Part shown: piece after piece, positions 1-6,157 of the stretch
Numbering within the stretch: the first letter of the stretch is position 1
How the letters are laid out: every line of letters begins with the position of its first letter
Assembly (NCBI GenBank): GCA_028707415.1
Contig: JAQWBC010000055.1
Location: forward strand, 1 to 6,693
DNA from: Candidatus Izemoplasmatales bacterium
Lineage (GTDB): Bacteria > Bacillota_I > Bacilli_A > Izemoplasmatales > Hujiaoplasmataceae
Length of the DNA stretch: 6,693 nucleotides
Direction of reading: 5' to 3'
Notes under the pieces: model-generated
Told to the model about the DNA's origin: nothing
The model's input: the letters and a program-made list of their open reading frames with translations, nothing else
The model's database searches: none
Translations under genes and position numbers: made by a program

Positions 1-394
1 TAAACGCATCCGTGTAATAGATAGTGTGGTTCAAATACGGAAAAATCTGCACTGCGATAAAAGTGATTATCGGAATGGTGAAAAATGCTAACATCCATTT
101 AGTGTTTGCCACAAAATGCGGGTCTTTAAAAATTTTTGCAGTATATAACCACAATCCGACGATAAACGGAATACCAAAATACTGGAGATGATTAAAGATA
201 ATCTTGATATAAAGTTCATCAGCCGCCAGTTCCAAAGCATAAGCAAATGCATAAATGGCCTCGAGAAGAAAAATAATCGCTATCACAAAAAGTCCCCGTG
301 ATTTTCGGTGATTTCTTATTAAATATATACAGAATATCAAATTAATTATTGATAATGCTATCGTTGCGCCGATTAATAAAACCCCGTAATTCAT
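1..394 (-). CDS. 7TM-sensor signalling protein, N-terminal part (HisKA_7TM-like); partial
   Basis: Only the first 131 residues are inside the window; the gene runs off the left edge. The start is the ATG at 394. An in-frame TGA lies directly before it, and a GGAGG Shine-Dalgarno (402-406) sits 7 nt upstream, so this start is firm. Four hydrophobic segments are visible, at about residues 5-26, 35-57, 65-88 and 100-119, separated by short basic or polar loops. The order of segments and the pattern around residues 48-86 (YAFAYALEL, then QYFGIPFIVGLWLYT) resemble the N-terminal 7TM region of histidine kinases. In that family the membrane part is followed by a PAS, histidine kinase, GGDEF or similar output domain, which would lie outside the window. 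The ligand is unknown. It lies 95 nt downstream of the ABC-F gene on the same strand. It could be transcribed by read-through from the MFS promoter or from its own promoter in the gap. Family assignment is by pattern recognition only; the output domain is inferred. Confidence 0.72.
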   Translation of the reverse strand, partial: MNYGVLLIGATIALSIINLIFCIYLIRNHRKSRGLFVIAIIFLLEAIYAFAYALELAADELYIKIIFNHLQYFGIPFIVGLWLYTAKIFKDPHFVANTKWMLAFFTIPIITFIAVQIFPYLNHTIYYTDAF

Positions 395-427
395 TCAGGC
401 ACCTCCGCTCTTGGTCTTAATAAATCA

Positions 428-454
428 ATTATAAAACGTATCTTTATTTAACAA
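428..454 (-). promoter_or_regulatory. Possible promoter of the 7TM-sensor gene
   Basis: On the minus strand a perfect TATAAT (-10, 428-433) lies about 35 nt upstream of the sensor start codon, with TTGTTA (-35-like, 449-454) before it. The spacer is 15 bp, shorter than the preferred 17, and the surroundings are very AT-rich, so a chance match is quite possible. If real, it lets the sensor be expressed apart from the MFS/ABC-F genes. I see no convincing rho-independent terminator after the ABC-F stop. Confidence 0.35.
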
Positions 455-489
455 TTAGAAATGTCTTGTTTTATATTATATAACAACCG

Positions 490-2070
490 CTAGTGCTTTT
501 CAATATTATCAAGATAATCCTCATAATTGCACATTTTGTCGAATACTATCGTTTGTTCAATTACAATAATCCGATTGGCAACTGTATCGAGCAGTTCTTG
601 ATCGTGGCTTGTGAATAAAATGTTACCTTTGAATCTTCCCATTCCTTGATTAAGCGCCGTAATCGACTCTAAATCCAAATGATTAGTTGGATCATCGAAC
701 AAAAGAATGTTTGCCCCAGAGAGCATCAATTTGATTAACATACATCGAACTTTTTCACCCCCGGATAATACCCGACTGGGTTTCTGACTTTCGTCACCGG
801 AAAACAACATTCTTCCTAACCACCCGCGAATCACGGTTTCGGCTTGTTCAGTACCGGTATATTGTCTAACCCAATCGATGACGGTGATATCTTGATTAAA
901 ATATTTTTGGTTATCTTGCGGAAAATATGCTTGCGATGTGGTAATCCCCCACTTAAACGTTCCTAGGTAGTCTTGATCTTCACCAGATAAGATTCGGAAT
1001 AATGCCGCAATAATTTGCGTGTTCGATGATAGAAACGCTATTTTTTCATCTCTGCGGACAGAAAAAGATATGTTTTCAAATAATCCCGGTTTGGATAACT
1101 GTTCGACGAATAAAATCTCATTACCGACTTCCCGATTGGGTTGAAAATCGATGAATGGATATCTTCTGAGAGATGGCTGGATATCATTAATAACAATTTT
1201 ATCCAATGCCTTTTTTCGGGAGGTTGCTTGTTTTGCTTTCGATTTGTTAGCACTGAATCGACGGATAAAATCCTCTAATTCTTTAATTTTTTGTTCTGAT
1301 TTCTTGTTTTGATCTTTGGTCTGACGTAATGCCAACTGACTAGATTCATACCAGAAATCATAGTTTCCCGGATATAAACTGATTTTGCCGTATTCTACGT
1401 CACATATGTGAGTACACACGTTATTTAAAAAATGTCGATCATGGCTGACAACCAATACTGTATTCTTATAATTAATTAAAAAGTTTTCTAACCACCGAAC
1501 AGATAATGGATCCAAATTGTTTGTCGGTTCATCCAATAACAGAACCTCGGGATTACCAAACAATGCTTGTGCTAATAAGACTTTGACTTTTTCACGAGCA
1601 TCAATCGATACCATCTTTTGGTTAAATTTAGTACTGTCAATTCCAAGTCCGGTTAATAATGATTCAGCATTTGTCTCGGCGTTCCAACCATCGAGTTCGG
1701 CATACTCAGCTTCGAGTTCGGCAAGCCGCATGCCGATCGTCTCTGTAAAGTCTTCCGAAGCATACAACTCGTCTTTTTCTTCAATGATTTTTATTAGTTT
1801 TTTGTGCCCTCGCAATACCGTATCCCGGACTTTGTACTGATCAAAAGCATTTTGGTTTTGATTCAAAATCGATAATCGACAATTAGCGCTCAATATTACT
1901 TCGCCTTTAGTAGCTTCGATTTCGTTGGTTAATATTTTTAAAAACGTTGTCTTCCCAGCACCGTTCGCGCCAATGACTCCATAACAATTTCCTTGGGTGA
2001 ATTCCATATTGACTTCCGAAAAAAGTTTTCTGCCTCCGAACGTCAATTCCACATTTACCACTTTTAACAT
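490..2070 (-). CDS. ykpA: ABC-F family ATPase, YkpA/YbiT subgroup
   Basis: A soluble 526-residue protein with two ABC ATPase domains and no membrane segments; ABC-F proteins of this kind bind ribosomes and act on translation rather than transport. Domain 1 carries Walker A GANGAGKT (34-41), a degenerate signature (SIDAREK, 155-161), Walker B LLLDEP (177-182) and the H-switch SHD (209-211). A charged helical linker (about 245-300), the tRNA-contacting element in the family, joins domain 2. Domain 2 has a Walker A that has lost its Gly, Lys and Thr (SSNTQIIAA, 348-356), an intact LSGGEK (435-440), Walker B with Asp instead of the catalytic Glu (FDDPTNHLD, 458-466) and SHD (488-490). Length, the FLINYKNTVLVVSHDRHFLN stretch, GNYDFWYESSQLAL and GVTTSQAYFP-like residues match the Bacillus YkpA/E. 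coli YbiT group as I remember it. The start at 2070 has GAGGGG (2076-2081) 5 nt upstream and overlaps the MFS stop by 7 nt, suggesting translational coupling. It is not of the recognised antibiotic-resistance type; a link to drug tolerance through the MFS neighbour is inference only. Confidence 0.93.
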   Translation of the reverse strand: MLKVVNVELTFGGRKLFSEVNMEFTQGNCYGVIGANGAGKTTFLKILTNEIEATKGEVILSANCRLSILNQNQNAFDQYKVRDTVLRGHKKLIKIIEEKDELYASEDFTETIGMRLAELEAEYAELDGWNAETNAESLLTGLGIDSTKFNQKMVSIDAREKVKVLLAQALFGNPEVLLLDEPTNNLDPLSVRWLENFLINYKNTVLVVSHDRHFLNNVCTHICDVEYGKISLYPGNYDFWYESSQLALRQTKDQNKKSEQKIKELEDFIRRFSANKSKAKQATSRKKALDKIVINDIQPSLRRYPFIDFQPNREVGNEILFVEQLSKPGLFENISFSVRRDEKIAFLSSNTQIIAALFRILSGEDQDYLGTFKWGITTSQAYFPQDNQKYFNQDITVIDWVRQYTGTEQAETVIRGWLGRMLFSGDESQKPSRVLSGGEKVRCMLIKLMLSGANILLFDDPTNHLDLESITALNQGMGRFKGNILFTSHDQELLDTVANRIIVIEQTIVFDKMCNYEDYLDNIEKH

Positions 2071-3245
2071 GTTATCCCCTCAATCTTAGAATCGGAATTT
2101 ATTTGATCGACTTTCGGAGTGAAAACCAAAAACGCAATCAAACCAATGGTAATCAGCCCTGTTAGAACCAAATAAAACACTTGATACCCGAAAACATTGA
2201 TTACCCAGCCCGCTCCGACACTGCCAACCCCAGCATAAATTGAAGAAAGCAGCGTGACGATTAAAATAGCCATGGTAATATTTTCCATTTTGACAATTTT
2301 GATAATGTATTTGATATGCGCGTAAAGATAGATTCCCCACGACACCCCTCTTAACATCGTCGTTATAATTATGATTGGCAGGGGTAAATTCAAAGAATAA
2401 GTAATATAACGAAATAAAATCAAGACATTGGCAATCAAAAATAGTTTTTTTTCACTGAATTGATATCCCTTGAGCGTTAAAAAGCGCAAAACAATGACTT
2501 CCAACAAAACAAACGCTGCATAGATGATTCCCCACCAGTTCGTGTTTAATCCCATATCATTTGTGACATATACCCCGAAAAAAGAATCTCCAATCCGAAT
2601 TGTTCCCGCGATTAGGGTATAAAAAAGTAAGTACTTGAAAAACTCTTTGTTGCGCATTAACGCTTGGAAATTGCGTTTTGGACGTTCGCTTTGATCCTTG
2701 GCTTTATCTAATGGTTTAATCCACCAAGAGATAAAAACCGTTATCAAGAAAAAGACCCCGGAAATGATAAATAAAAACTCATACCCCAGGAATAATATCA
2801 AAAACCCGGCAATTGCTGTAGCGATTACATAGGCAATAGAAGCATATATTCTTAAACTAGAAAATTCGATTTGGTTTTCATTGGCAAAAGTAGCACTAAA
2901 CCCATCTTGGATTGAAATGAAAGGACTACATAACATTGCGATTAAGCATACAAGCAATGCATAGAGTTCAAATCCAGAAACTTGGGTAATCGCGATAATT
3001 AACACGCCTTCAATCAAAGTCATGACGCGCATAACGATTTGACTGATTCGCGTATCCTTGACAATGTAATTCCAAATCGGATTGACGATTACTGTAGCTA
3101 TTGGGGTAATTGCCAGAATAATACCTAGTTGTTGTTCGGAAATTCCTTTAGCAATAAAATAGATTGACATGAAGGGATAGAACAGGGCATCACCGAAATA
3201 ACGGATGAAAAAGAAGAGTTTATATTTAAAAATCTCTGATTTCAT
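2064..3245 (-). CDS. MFS transporter, MFS_1-like/LacY-fold
   Basis: A 393-residue integral membrane protein with the size and hydrophobic pattern of a 12-TM major facilitator. TM1-TM6 fill about residues 8-176 and TM7-TM12 about 204-376. Between them is the usual charged cytoplasmic loop (KPLDKAKDQSERPKR, 177-191). The N-terminal pattern RYFGDALFYPFMSIYF, then GISEQQLGIILAITP with a Pro-Trp before a basic loop, and SSLRIYASIAYVIA (129-142) resemble the MFS_1_like group, related to LacY and the HcaT-type permeases. The substrate cannot be read from the sequence; sugar, nucleoside or drug export are all possible. I take the ATG at 3245. A reading frame extends 30 codons further upstream, but it crosses the promoter (3277-3305) and those residues are not hydrophobic or family-like. 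Ribosome-binding candidates are GGGG (3251-3254) at 5 nt and AAAGGA (3258-3263) at 12 nt. The stop TAA (2064-2066) lies inside the start of the ABC-F gene, so the two form one transcription unit. Confidence 0.87.
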   Translation of the reverse strand: MKSEIFKYKLFFFIRYFGDALFYPFMSIYFIAKGISEQQLGIILAITPIATVIVNPIWNYIVKDTRISQIVMRVMTLIEGVLIIAITQVSGFELYALLVCLIAMLCSPFISIQDGFSATFANENQIEFSSLRIYASIAYVIATAIAGFLILFLGYEFLFIISGVFFLITVFISWWIKPLDKAKDQSERPKRNFQALMRNKEFFKYLLFYTLIAGTIRIGDSFFGVYVTNDMGLNTNWWGIIYAAFVLLEVIVLRFLTLKGYQFSEKKLFLIANVLILFRYITYSLNLPLPIIIITTMLRGVSWGIYLYAHIKYIIKIVKMENITMAILIVTLLSSIYAGVGSVGAGWVINVFGYQVFYLVLTGLITIGLIAFLVFTPKVDQINSDSKIEGITC

Positions 3246-3276
3246 GTCGTCCCCGTATCCTTTCAAATGCGAAATT

Positions 3277-3305
3277 ATTATACATTTAATATGTATTAAA
3301 TGCAA
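3277..3305 (-). promoter_or_regulatory. Promoter of the MFS/ABC-F operon
   Basis: On the minus strand, TTGCAT (-35, 3300-3305), a 17-bp spacer and a perfect TATAAT (-10, 3277-3282) form a near-consensus vegetative sigma-factor promoter. Transcription would begin near 3270, giving a leader of about 25 nt before the ATG at 3245. This excludes the longer upstream reading frame as the protein start. Confidence 0.8.
3283..3302. promoter_or_regulatory. Operator-like perfect inverted repeat inside the MFS promoter
   Basis: A 20-bp perfect inverted repeat, arms CATTTAATA (3283-3291) and TATTAAATG (3294-3302) around a 2-bp centre. It covers the whole spacer and the inner half of the -35 box of the MFS promoter. 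A dimeric repressor bound here would block RNA polymerase. Size and arm spacing suit MarR- or TetR-type regulators, but no regulator gene is visible in the window, so the binding protein is unknown. Confidence 0.6.
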
Positions 3306-3338
3306 TCTTTTTTCGTTGAATCCACGAATTGGCAATCT

Positions 3339-3360
3339 AAAAGCGGCTCAGTCTGCTTTT
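3339..3360. terminator. Weak hairpin with flanking A/T tracts, possible bidirectional terminator
   Basis: Arms 3339-3346 (AAAAGCGG) and 3353-3360 (CTGCTTTT) pair over 8 bp, including one G-T wobble, around a 6-nt loop. A T tract closes the plus-strand side and a shorter TTTT the minus-strand side. The stem has only four non-A/T pairs, so it would be weak. It lies between the possible gene remnant (3388-3827) and the MFS promoter, where a terminator for minus-strand transcription from the remnant would make sense. Confidence 0.35.
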
Positions 3361-3476
3361 TTGAGATATAATCTGTTAATAATCATTTTATAGTAGTTCA
3401 CCATAATGCCGCCAGTAACGTCTTGTAATGCCATCATAATCGTTAATACTATCGATTTTAAAGAATAATCAGCAAA

Positions 3477-3499
3477 TTTGTGGTGAGACAAAACCACAA
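3477..3499. repeat. Short inverted repeat, TTTGTGGT arms
   Basis: TTTGTGGT (3477-3484) and ACCACAAA (about 3492-3499) form perfect 8-bp arms around a loop of about 7-8 nt. A third related copy, TTTTGTGGGT, follows at about 3531-3540. There is no T tail, so it does not look like a terminator. Its role is unknown; it lies within the possible gene remnant. Confidence 0.4.
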
Positions 3500-3551
3500 A
3501 AATTCAAACACATTTCAAATCTTTTAATAATTTTGTGGGTTAATCTCTTTG

Positions 3552-3598
3552 TCGATGAAAAAACGATTACGACGTTTGTTTGCGGTTTTATTCATCGA
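3552..3598. repeat. Inverted repeat, TCGATGAA/TTCATCGA arms
   Basis: Perfect 8-bp arms at 3552-3559 and 3591-3598. The pairing continues inward as AAAAC with GTTTT after a single-base bulge, giving about 13 pairs around a 20-nt loop. Another near-repeat flanks it in direct orientation: TAATCTCTTTGT (3541-3552) and TAATCTTTTTGT (about 3606-3617) differ at one base. Function unknown. Confidence 0.4.
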
Positions 3599-3865
3599 TT
3601 CATCATAATCTTTTTGTGATATTGCAAGTGGAATGTGGCTACAATTTGGGGTTTTCGACTTTATTAACGTTTTATAATGTGTTAATCAGATAGCGATGTT
3701 TTTTTATATTATTTGAGAAAATCTTAAGGATCATGTCGGGTTTAATCGGCAATATCCCTTCAATTTTGTCAATATTTTCCGGAAATACCAAGAAAATATG
3801 TAAATTTGTGTCTATATAAATTCCTTTTTAAAAACAAAACCCAAATGACTGCTTTTTCACTAAAA

Positions 3866-3883
3866 AATGAATATATATTTATT
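3866..3883. repeat. AT-rich near-palindrome upstream of nrdD
   Basis: AATGAATATATATTTATT is an 18-bp palindrome apart from one mismatched pair. It lies about 90 bp upstream of the nrdD -35 box. It contains only one G, so low complexity could explain it. It resembles an NrdR box only in its central ATATAT part and lacks the flanking ACAC/GTGT-like bases. Confidence 0.3.
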
Positions 3884-3939
3884 GATTTACAGAAAAATAG
3901 GTGGAACGTCTAAACCTCGCTTTAACCCATTCTTTACAT

Positions 3940-3961
3940 AAAAACAAGTGATTTTGTTTTT
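3940..3961. repeat. Inverted repeat immediately upstream of the nrdD promoter
   Basis: AAAAACAA (3940-3947) and TTGTTTTT (3954-3961) are perfect 8-bp arms around a 6-nt loop, ending 12 bp before the -35 box. The stem is almost all A-T with a T-rich right end. It could be an upstream binding site for a regulator of nrdDG, a very weak terminator, or a chance feature of AT-rich DNA. Confidence 0.35.
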
Positions 3962-3973
3962 TGAAAAAGGGGC

Positions 3974-4002
3974 TTGACAATCCTTTTCGCTTCCCTTATT
4001 AT
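3974..4002 (+). promoter_or_regulatory. Promoter of the nrdDG operon
   Basis: A perfect TTGACA (-35, 3974-3979), exactly 17 bp of spacer, and TATTAT (-10, 3997-4002) form a strong vegetative promoter. Transcription should start near 4009, leaving a leader of about 31 nt before the nrdD ATG. The TTG within the -35 box also opens a 22-codon extension of the nrdD frame, but this lies upstream of the transcript start and is not a real protein start. Confidence 0.82.
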
Positions 4003-4026
4003 TGAACTACTTAAAACCGTTTCTAC

Positions 4027-4033
4027 GGGGGGG
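4027..4033 (+). promoter_or_regulatory. Unusual G7 ribosome-binding site of nrdD
   Basis: A run of seven G, 6 nt before the nrdD ATG at 4040, is the only Shine-Dalgarno-like sequence here. It can pair with the CCUCC of 16S rRNA if one G-U wobble is allowed. A G7 run stands out in such AT-rich DNA and is prone to slippage during replication. Confidence 0.6.
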
Positions 4034-4039
4034 TACCAT

Positions 4040-6157
4040 ATGCCGAAACAAATAGTCAAGCGCGACCAAACCGTCGTGCCATTTAGAAAGGAAAAAATAG
4101 TTCTTGCAATTTTTAAAGCCGCCAGTTCTGTCGGAGGCACGGACTTTGCTTTATCAGAAAAACTAGCCGATGAAGTGGTTCAGATTGCCGACTCTAAATA
4201 TCCAAACGGAATTGCCGAAGTCGAAGGCATTCAAGACATTGTTGAAAAAGTTTTGATTGAAAACGGTCATGCAAAAACCGCTAAAGCCTATATTCTCTAT
4301 CGAGAAAAACGACGCTCCTCCCGTGAATCAAATGCACTAATCGGAGCCACGATTGATATGTTCACCGAATATTTGAATGATCGGGACTGGCAAATCAATG
4401 AGAATGCCAATACTCAAAAGTCAATAAATGGTTTAAACAATTATGTTCGCGAACAATTTACCAAAAACTATTGGCTTCACGAAATATACCCCGATGATGT
4501 GCGTAATGCTCATCTTCAAGGAGATATTCATATTCACGATTTAGGTTTTTTTGGCGCTTACTGTGTTGGCTGGGATTTACGTCTCATCTTAATGAACGGT
4601 TTCGGTGGCGTTCCAGGAAAAGTCGAATCTAACCCACCAAAACACTTTCGGTCTTTCTTGGGTCAAATTATCAATTCAACATTCACAACGCAAGGCGAAA
4701 CCGCTGGTGCGCAAGCGTGGTCATCATTTGACACATACGGAGCTCCTTTTATCCGTTATGATAAACTCGATTTCAAGAGCATCAAACAAGCTTTGCAGGA
4801 GTTTATCTTCAACTTAAACGTTCCAACACGCGTTGGCTTTCAATGCCCTTTCTCTAATTTAACTTTTGACATAATTTGCCCGAACACTTTGAAAGATCAA
4901 AACGTCATTATTGGTGGCAAACTAATGCCAGAAACATACGGCGATTTCCAAGCAGAAATGGATCTATTAAATCTTGCATATTGCGAAGTAATGATGGCAG
5001 GGGATGCAAAAGGGAGAGTATTCACCTTCCCAATTCCCACAATCAATGTGACCAAGGAGTTCCACTGGGATAGTCCTGTCGTCGAGAAATTCATGGAAAT
5101 CACCGCTAAATATGGTATTCCTTATTTTTCTAACTATATTAATTCCGATTTGTCTCCCGAAGATGCCTTGTCAATGTGTTGCCGGCTTCGACTAGATACT
5201 TCGGATTTGCGGAAACGCGGCGGCGGACTTTTTGGGTCCAACCCGCTAACCGGCTCGATTGGTGTCGTCACCATCGATTTACCACGATTAGCATATTTAT
5301 CTCGCTCTGAATCTGAATTTTTTACCCGACTTTGGGCAACCATGAATATTGCTAAAAAAAGTTTGGAAATAAAACGTAAAGTCATCGAAGAACAAACCGA
5401 CAAGGGCCTATATCCCTATAGCGCTAGCTACTTAAAAGATATTAAAGCCCGAAACGGATCTTATTGGTTCAATCACTTCAATACAATCGGCCTCATCGGA
5501 ATGAACGAAGCGATTCAAAATTTACTGGGAGTTGATATTACCCTCACGACCGCTACCGGTCAAGCTTTTGCCATCAAGACTTTAAACTATATGCGCGACG
5601 TCATCAAAGATATTCAAGAAGAAACCGGTCATTATTACAATTTGGAAGCAACTCCTGCCGAAGGCACGAGTTATCGCCTTGCCAAACAAGATAAAGAACG
5701 TTTCCCAGACATCATTACTGCCGGCCACAAAGAACCATATTACACCAATTCTTCCCAGTTGCCCGTCGGCTTCTCTGATGATATCTTTGAGACTCTCGAT
5801 CTTCAAGACGAACTACAATCTTTATATACCGGCGGAACCGTTCTCCATTTATATCTAGGTGAGCGCGTTAAAGATACGCAAACTACCAAGTCCTTAATCA
5901 AAAAGATTTTTACCCGTTATAAATTGCCTTATATATCCATTACTCCAACCTTCTCCATTTGTAACGAACATGGTTATATTTCCGGAGAGCATTTCACTTG
6001 TCCCACTTGTGGGAAACCCGCTGAAGTCTACACTCGCGTTGTGGGTTACCTAAGACCGGTTCAAAACTTTAACAAAGGCAAACAAGAAGAATATCACGAT
6101 CGCATCCAATATGTAATCAAAGAGGAAGCCCCCATCATTGAGGTTGTTAAAGCATGA
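4040..6157 (+). CDS. nrdD: Anaerobic (class III) ribonucleoside-triphosphate reductase
   Basis: A 705-residue cytoplasmic glycyl-radical enzyme that makes deoxyribonucleotides from ribonucleoside triphosphates without oxygen; length is close to E. coli NrdD. An ATP-cone (about 1-92, with VKRDQTVVPFRKEKI at 6-20) senses ATP/dATP and gives allosteric control. The barrel follows, with GDIHIHDL (161-168), NSTFTTQGE (212-220), AQAWSSFDTYGAPF (224-237) and MCCRLRLD (379-386). One Cys of C380/C381 is the expected thiyl-radical residue. The C-terminal zinc site shows C641-x2-H644 and C654-x2-C657. The radical loop RVVGY (666-670) carries the radical at G669, followed by LRPVQNFNKGKQEEY typical of the Firmicutes/Thermotoga-like branch. 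The start at 4040 matches the ATP-cone start and the G7 ribosome-binding site. The gene overlaps nrdG by ATGA and needs it for activation. All expected catalytic motifs are present, so it should be active. Confidence 0.97.
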   Translation: MPKQIVKRDQTVVPFRKEKIVLAIFKAASSVGGTDFALSEKLADEVVQIADSKYPNGIAEVEGIQDIVEKVLIENGHAKTAKAYILYREKRRSSRESNALIGATIDMFTEYLNDRDWQINENANTQKSINGLNNYVREQFTKNYWLHEIYPDDVRNAHLQGDIHIHDLGFFGAYCVGWDLRLILMNGFGGVPGKVESNPPKHFRSFLGQIINSTFTTQGETAGAQAWSSFDTYGAPFIRYDKLDFKSIKQALQEFIFNLNVPTRVGFQCPFSNLTFDIICPNTLKDQNVIIGGKLMPETYGDFQAEMDLLNLAYCEVMMAGDAKGRVFTFPIPTINVTKEFHWDSPVVEKFMEITAKYGIPYFSNYINSDLSPEDALSMCCRLRLDTSDLRKRGGGLFGSNPLTGSIGVVTIDLPRLAYLSRSESEFFTRLWATMNIAKKSLEIKRKVIEEQTDKGLYPYSASYLKDIKARNGSYWFNHFNTIGLIGMNEAIQNLLGVDITLTTATGQAFAIKTLNYMRDVIKDIQEETGHYYNLEATPAEGTSYRLAKQDKERFPDIITAGHKEPYYTNSSQLPVGFSDDIFETLDLQDELQSLYTGGTVLHLYLGERVKDTQTTKSLIKKIFTRYKLPYISITPTFSICNEHGYISGEHFTCPTCGKPAEVYTRVVGYLRPVQNFNKGKQEEYHDRIQYVIKEEAPIIEVVKA
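6140..6143 (+). promoter_or_regulatory. Ribosome-binding site of nrdG inside nrdD
   Basis: GAGG lies within the last codons of nrdD, 10 nt before the nrdG ATG at 6154. The spacing is slightly long, so re-initiation by ribosomes finishing nrdD at the overlapping ATGA is probably the main route. Confidence 0.45.

Larger units (their letters stand above)
3388..3827 (-). pseudogene. Possible decayed coding region, unrecognised
   Basis: Nothing intact is coded here, but the minus strand has successive open stretches in different frames. These are 3672-3827 (51 codons, includes VFPENIDKIEGILPIKPD), 3524-3685 (53 codons, includes AISQKDYDESMNKTANKRR) and, across one in-frame TGA at 3469-3471, a stretch ending at the TAA 3388-3390 with NDYDGITRRYWRHYGELL. 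An alternative frame in the last part, ending at a TGA near 3350, reads equally well (IMMALQDVTGGIMVNYY), so the path is ambiguous. The amino-acid mixture looks protein-like, and long open runs are less expected in DNA this AT-rich. No stretch has a good start codon with a Shine-Dalgarno, and I recognise no family. It may be a frameshifted remnant, or non-coding DNA with chance open frames. Confidence 0.3.

Noticed and set aside
1517..1840. Plus-strand open frame of 107 codons inside the ABC-F gene
   Set aside because: It is antisense to a clearly recognised conserved ATPase, has Ser-rich shadow composition and no ribosome-binding site that I can see.
490..2070. Antibiotic-resistance ABC-F (target protection) protein
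   Set aside because: Sequence motifs and length point to the housekeeping YkpA/YbiT group, and the linker is not the extended type seen in many resistance factors; only the MFS neighbour hints at drugs.
3246..3335. N-terminal extension of the MFS protein to an ATG at 3335
   Set aside because: It crosses the near-consensus promoter and its operator, the extra residues do not look like part of the family, and the ATG at 3245 starts exactly before TM1.
3808..3883. NrdR boxes upstream of nrdD
   Set aside because: Only the central CTATATA or ATATAT parts match; the flanking ACAC/GTGT-like bases are missing and the two candidates are about 60 bp apart rather than the usual roughly 31 bp.
3974..4039. 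N-terminal extension of NrdD from the TTG at 3974
   Set aside because: The TTG is part of the -35 box TTGACA; the transcript should begin near 4009, and the ATP-cone begins at the ATG at 4040.
6155..6157. Use of TGA as tryptophan (Mycoplasma code)
   Set aside because: TGA ends nrdD exactly at the family's C-terminus and overlaps the nrdG start, while Trp positions in NrdD and ABC-F are all TGG.
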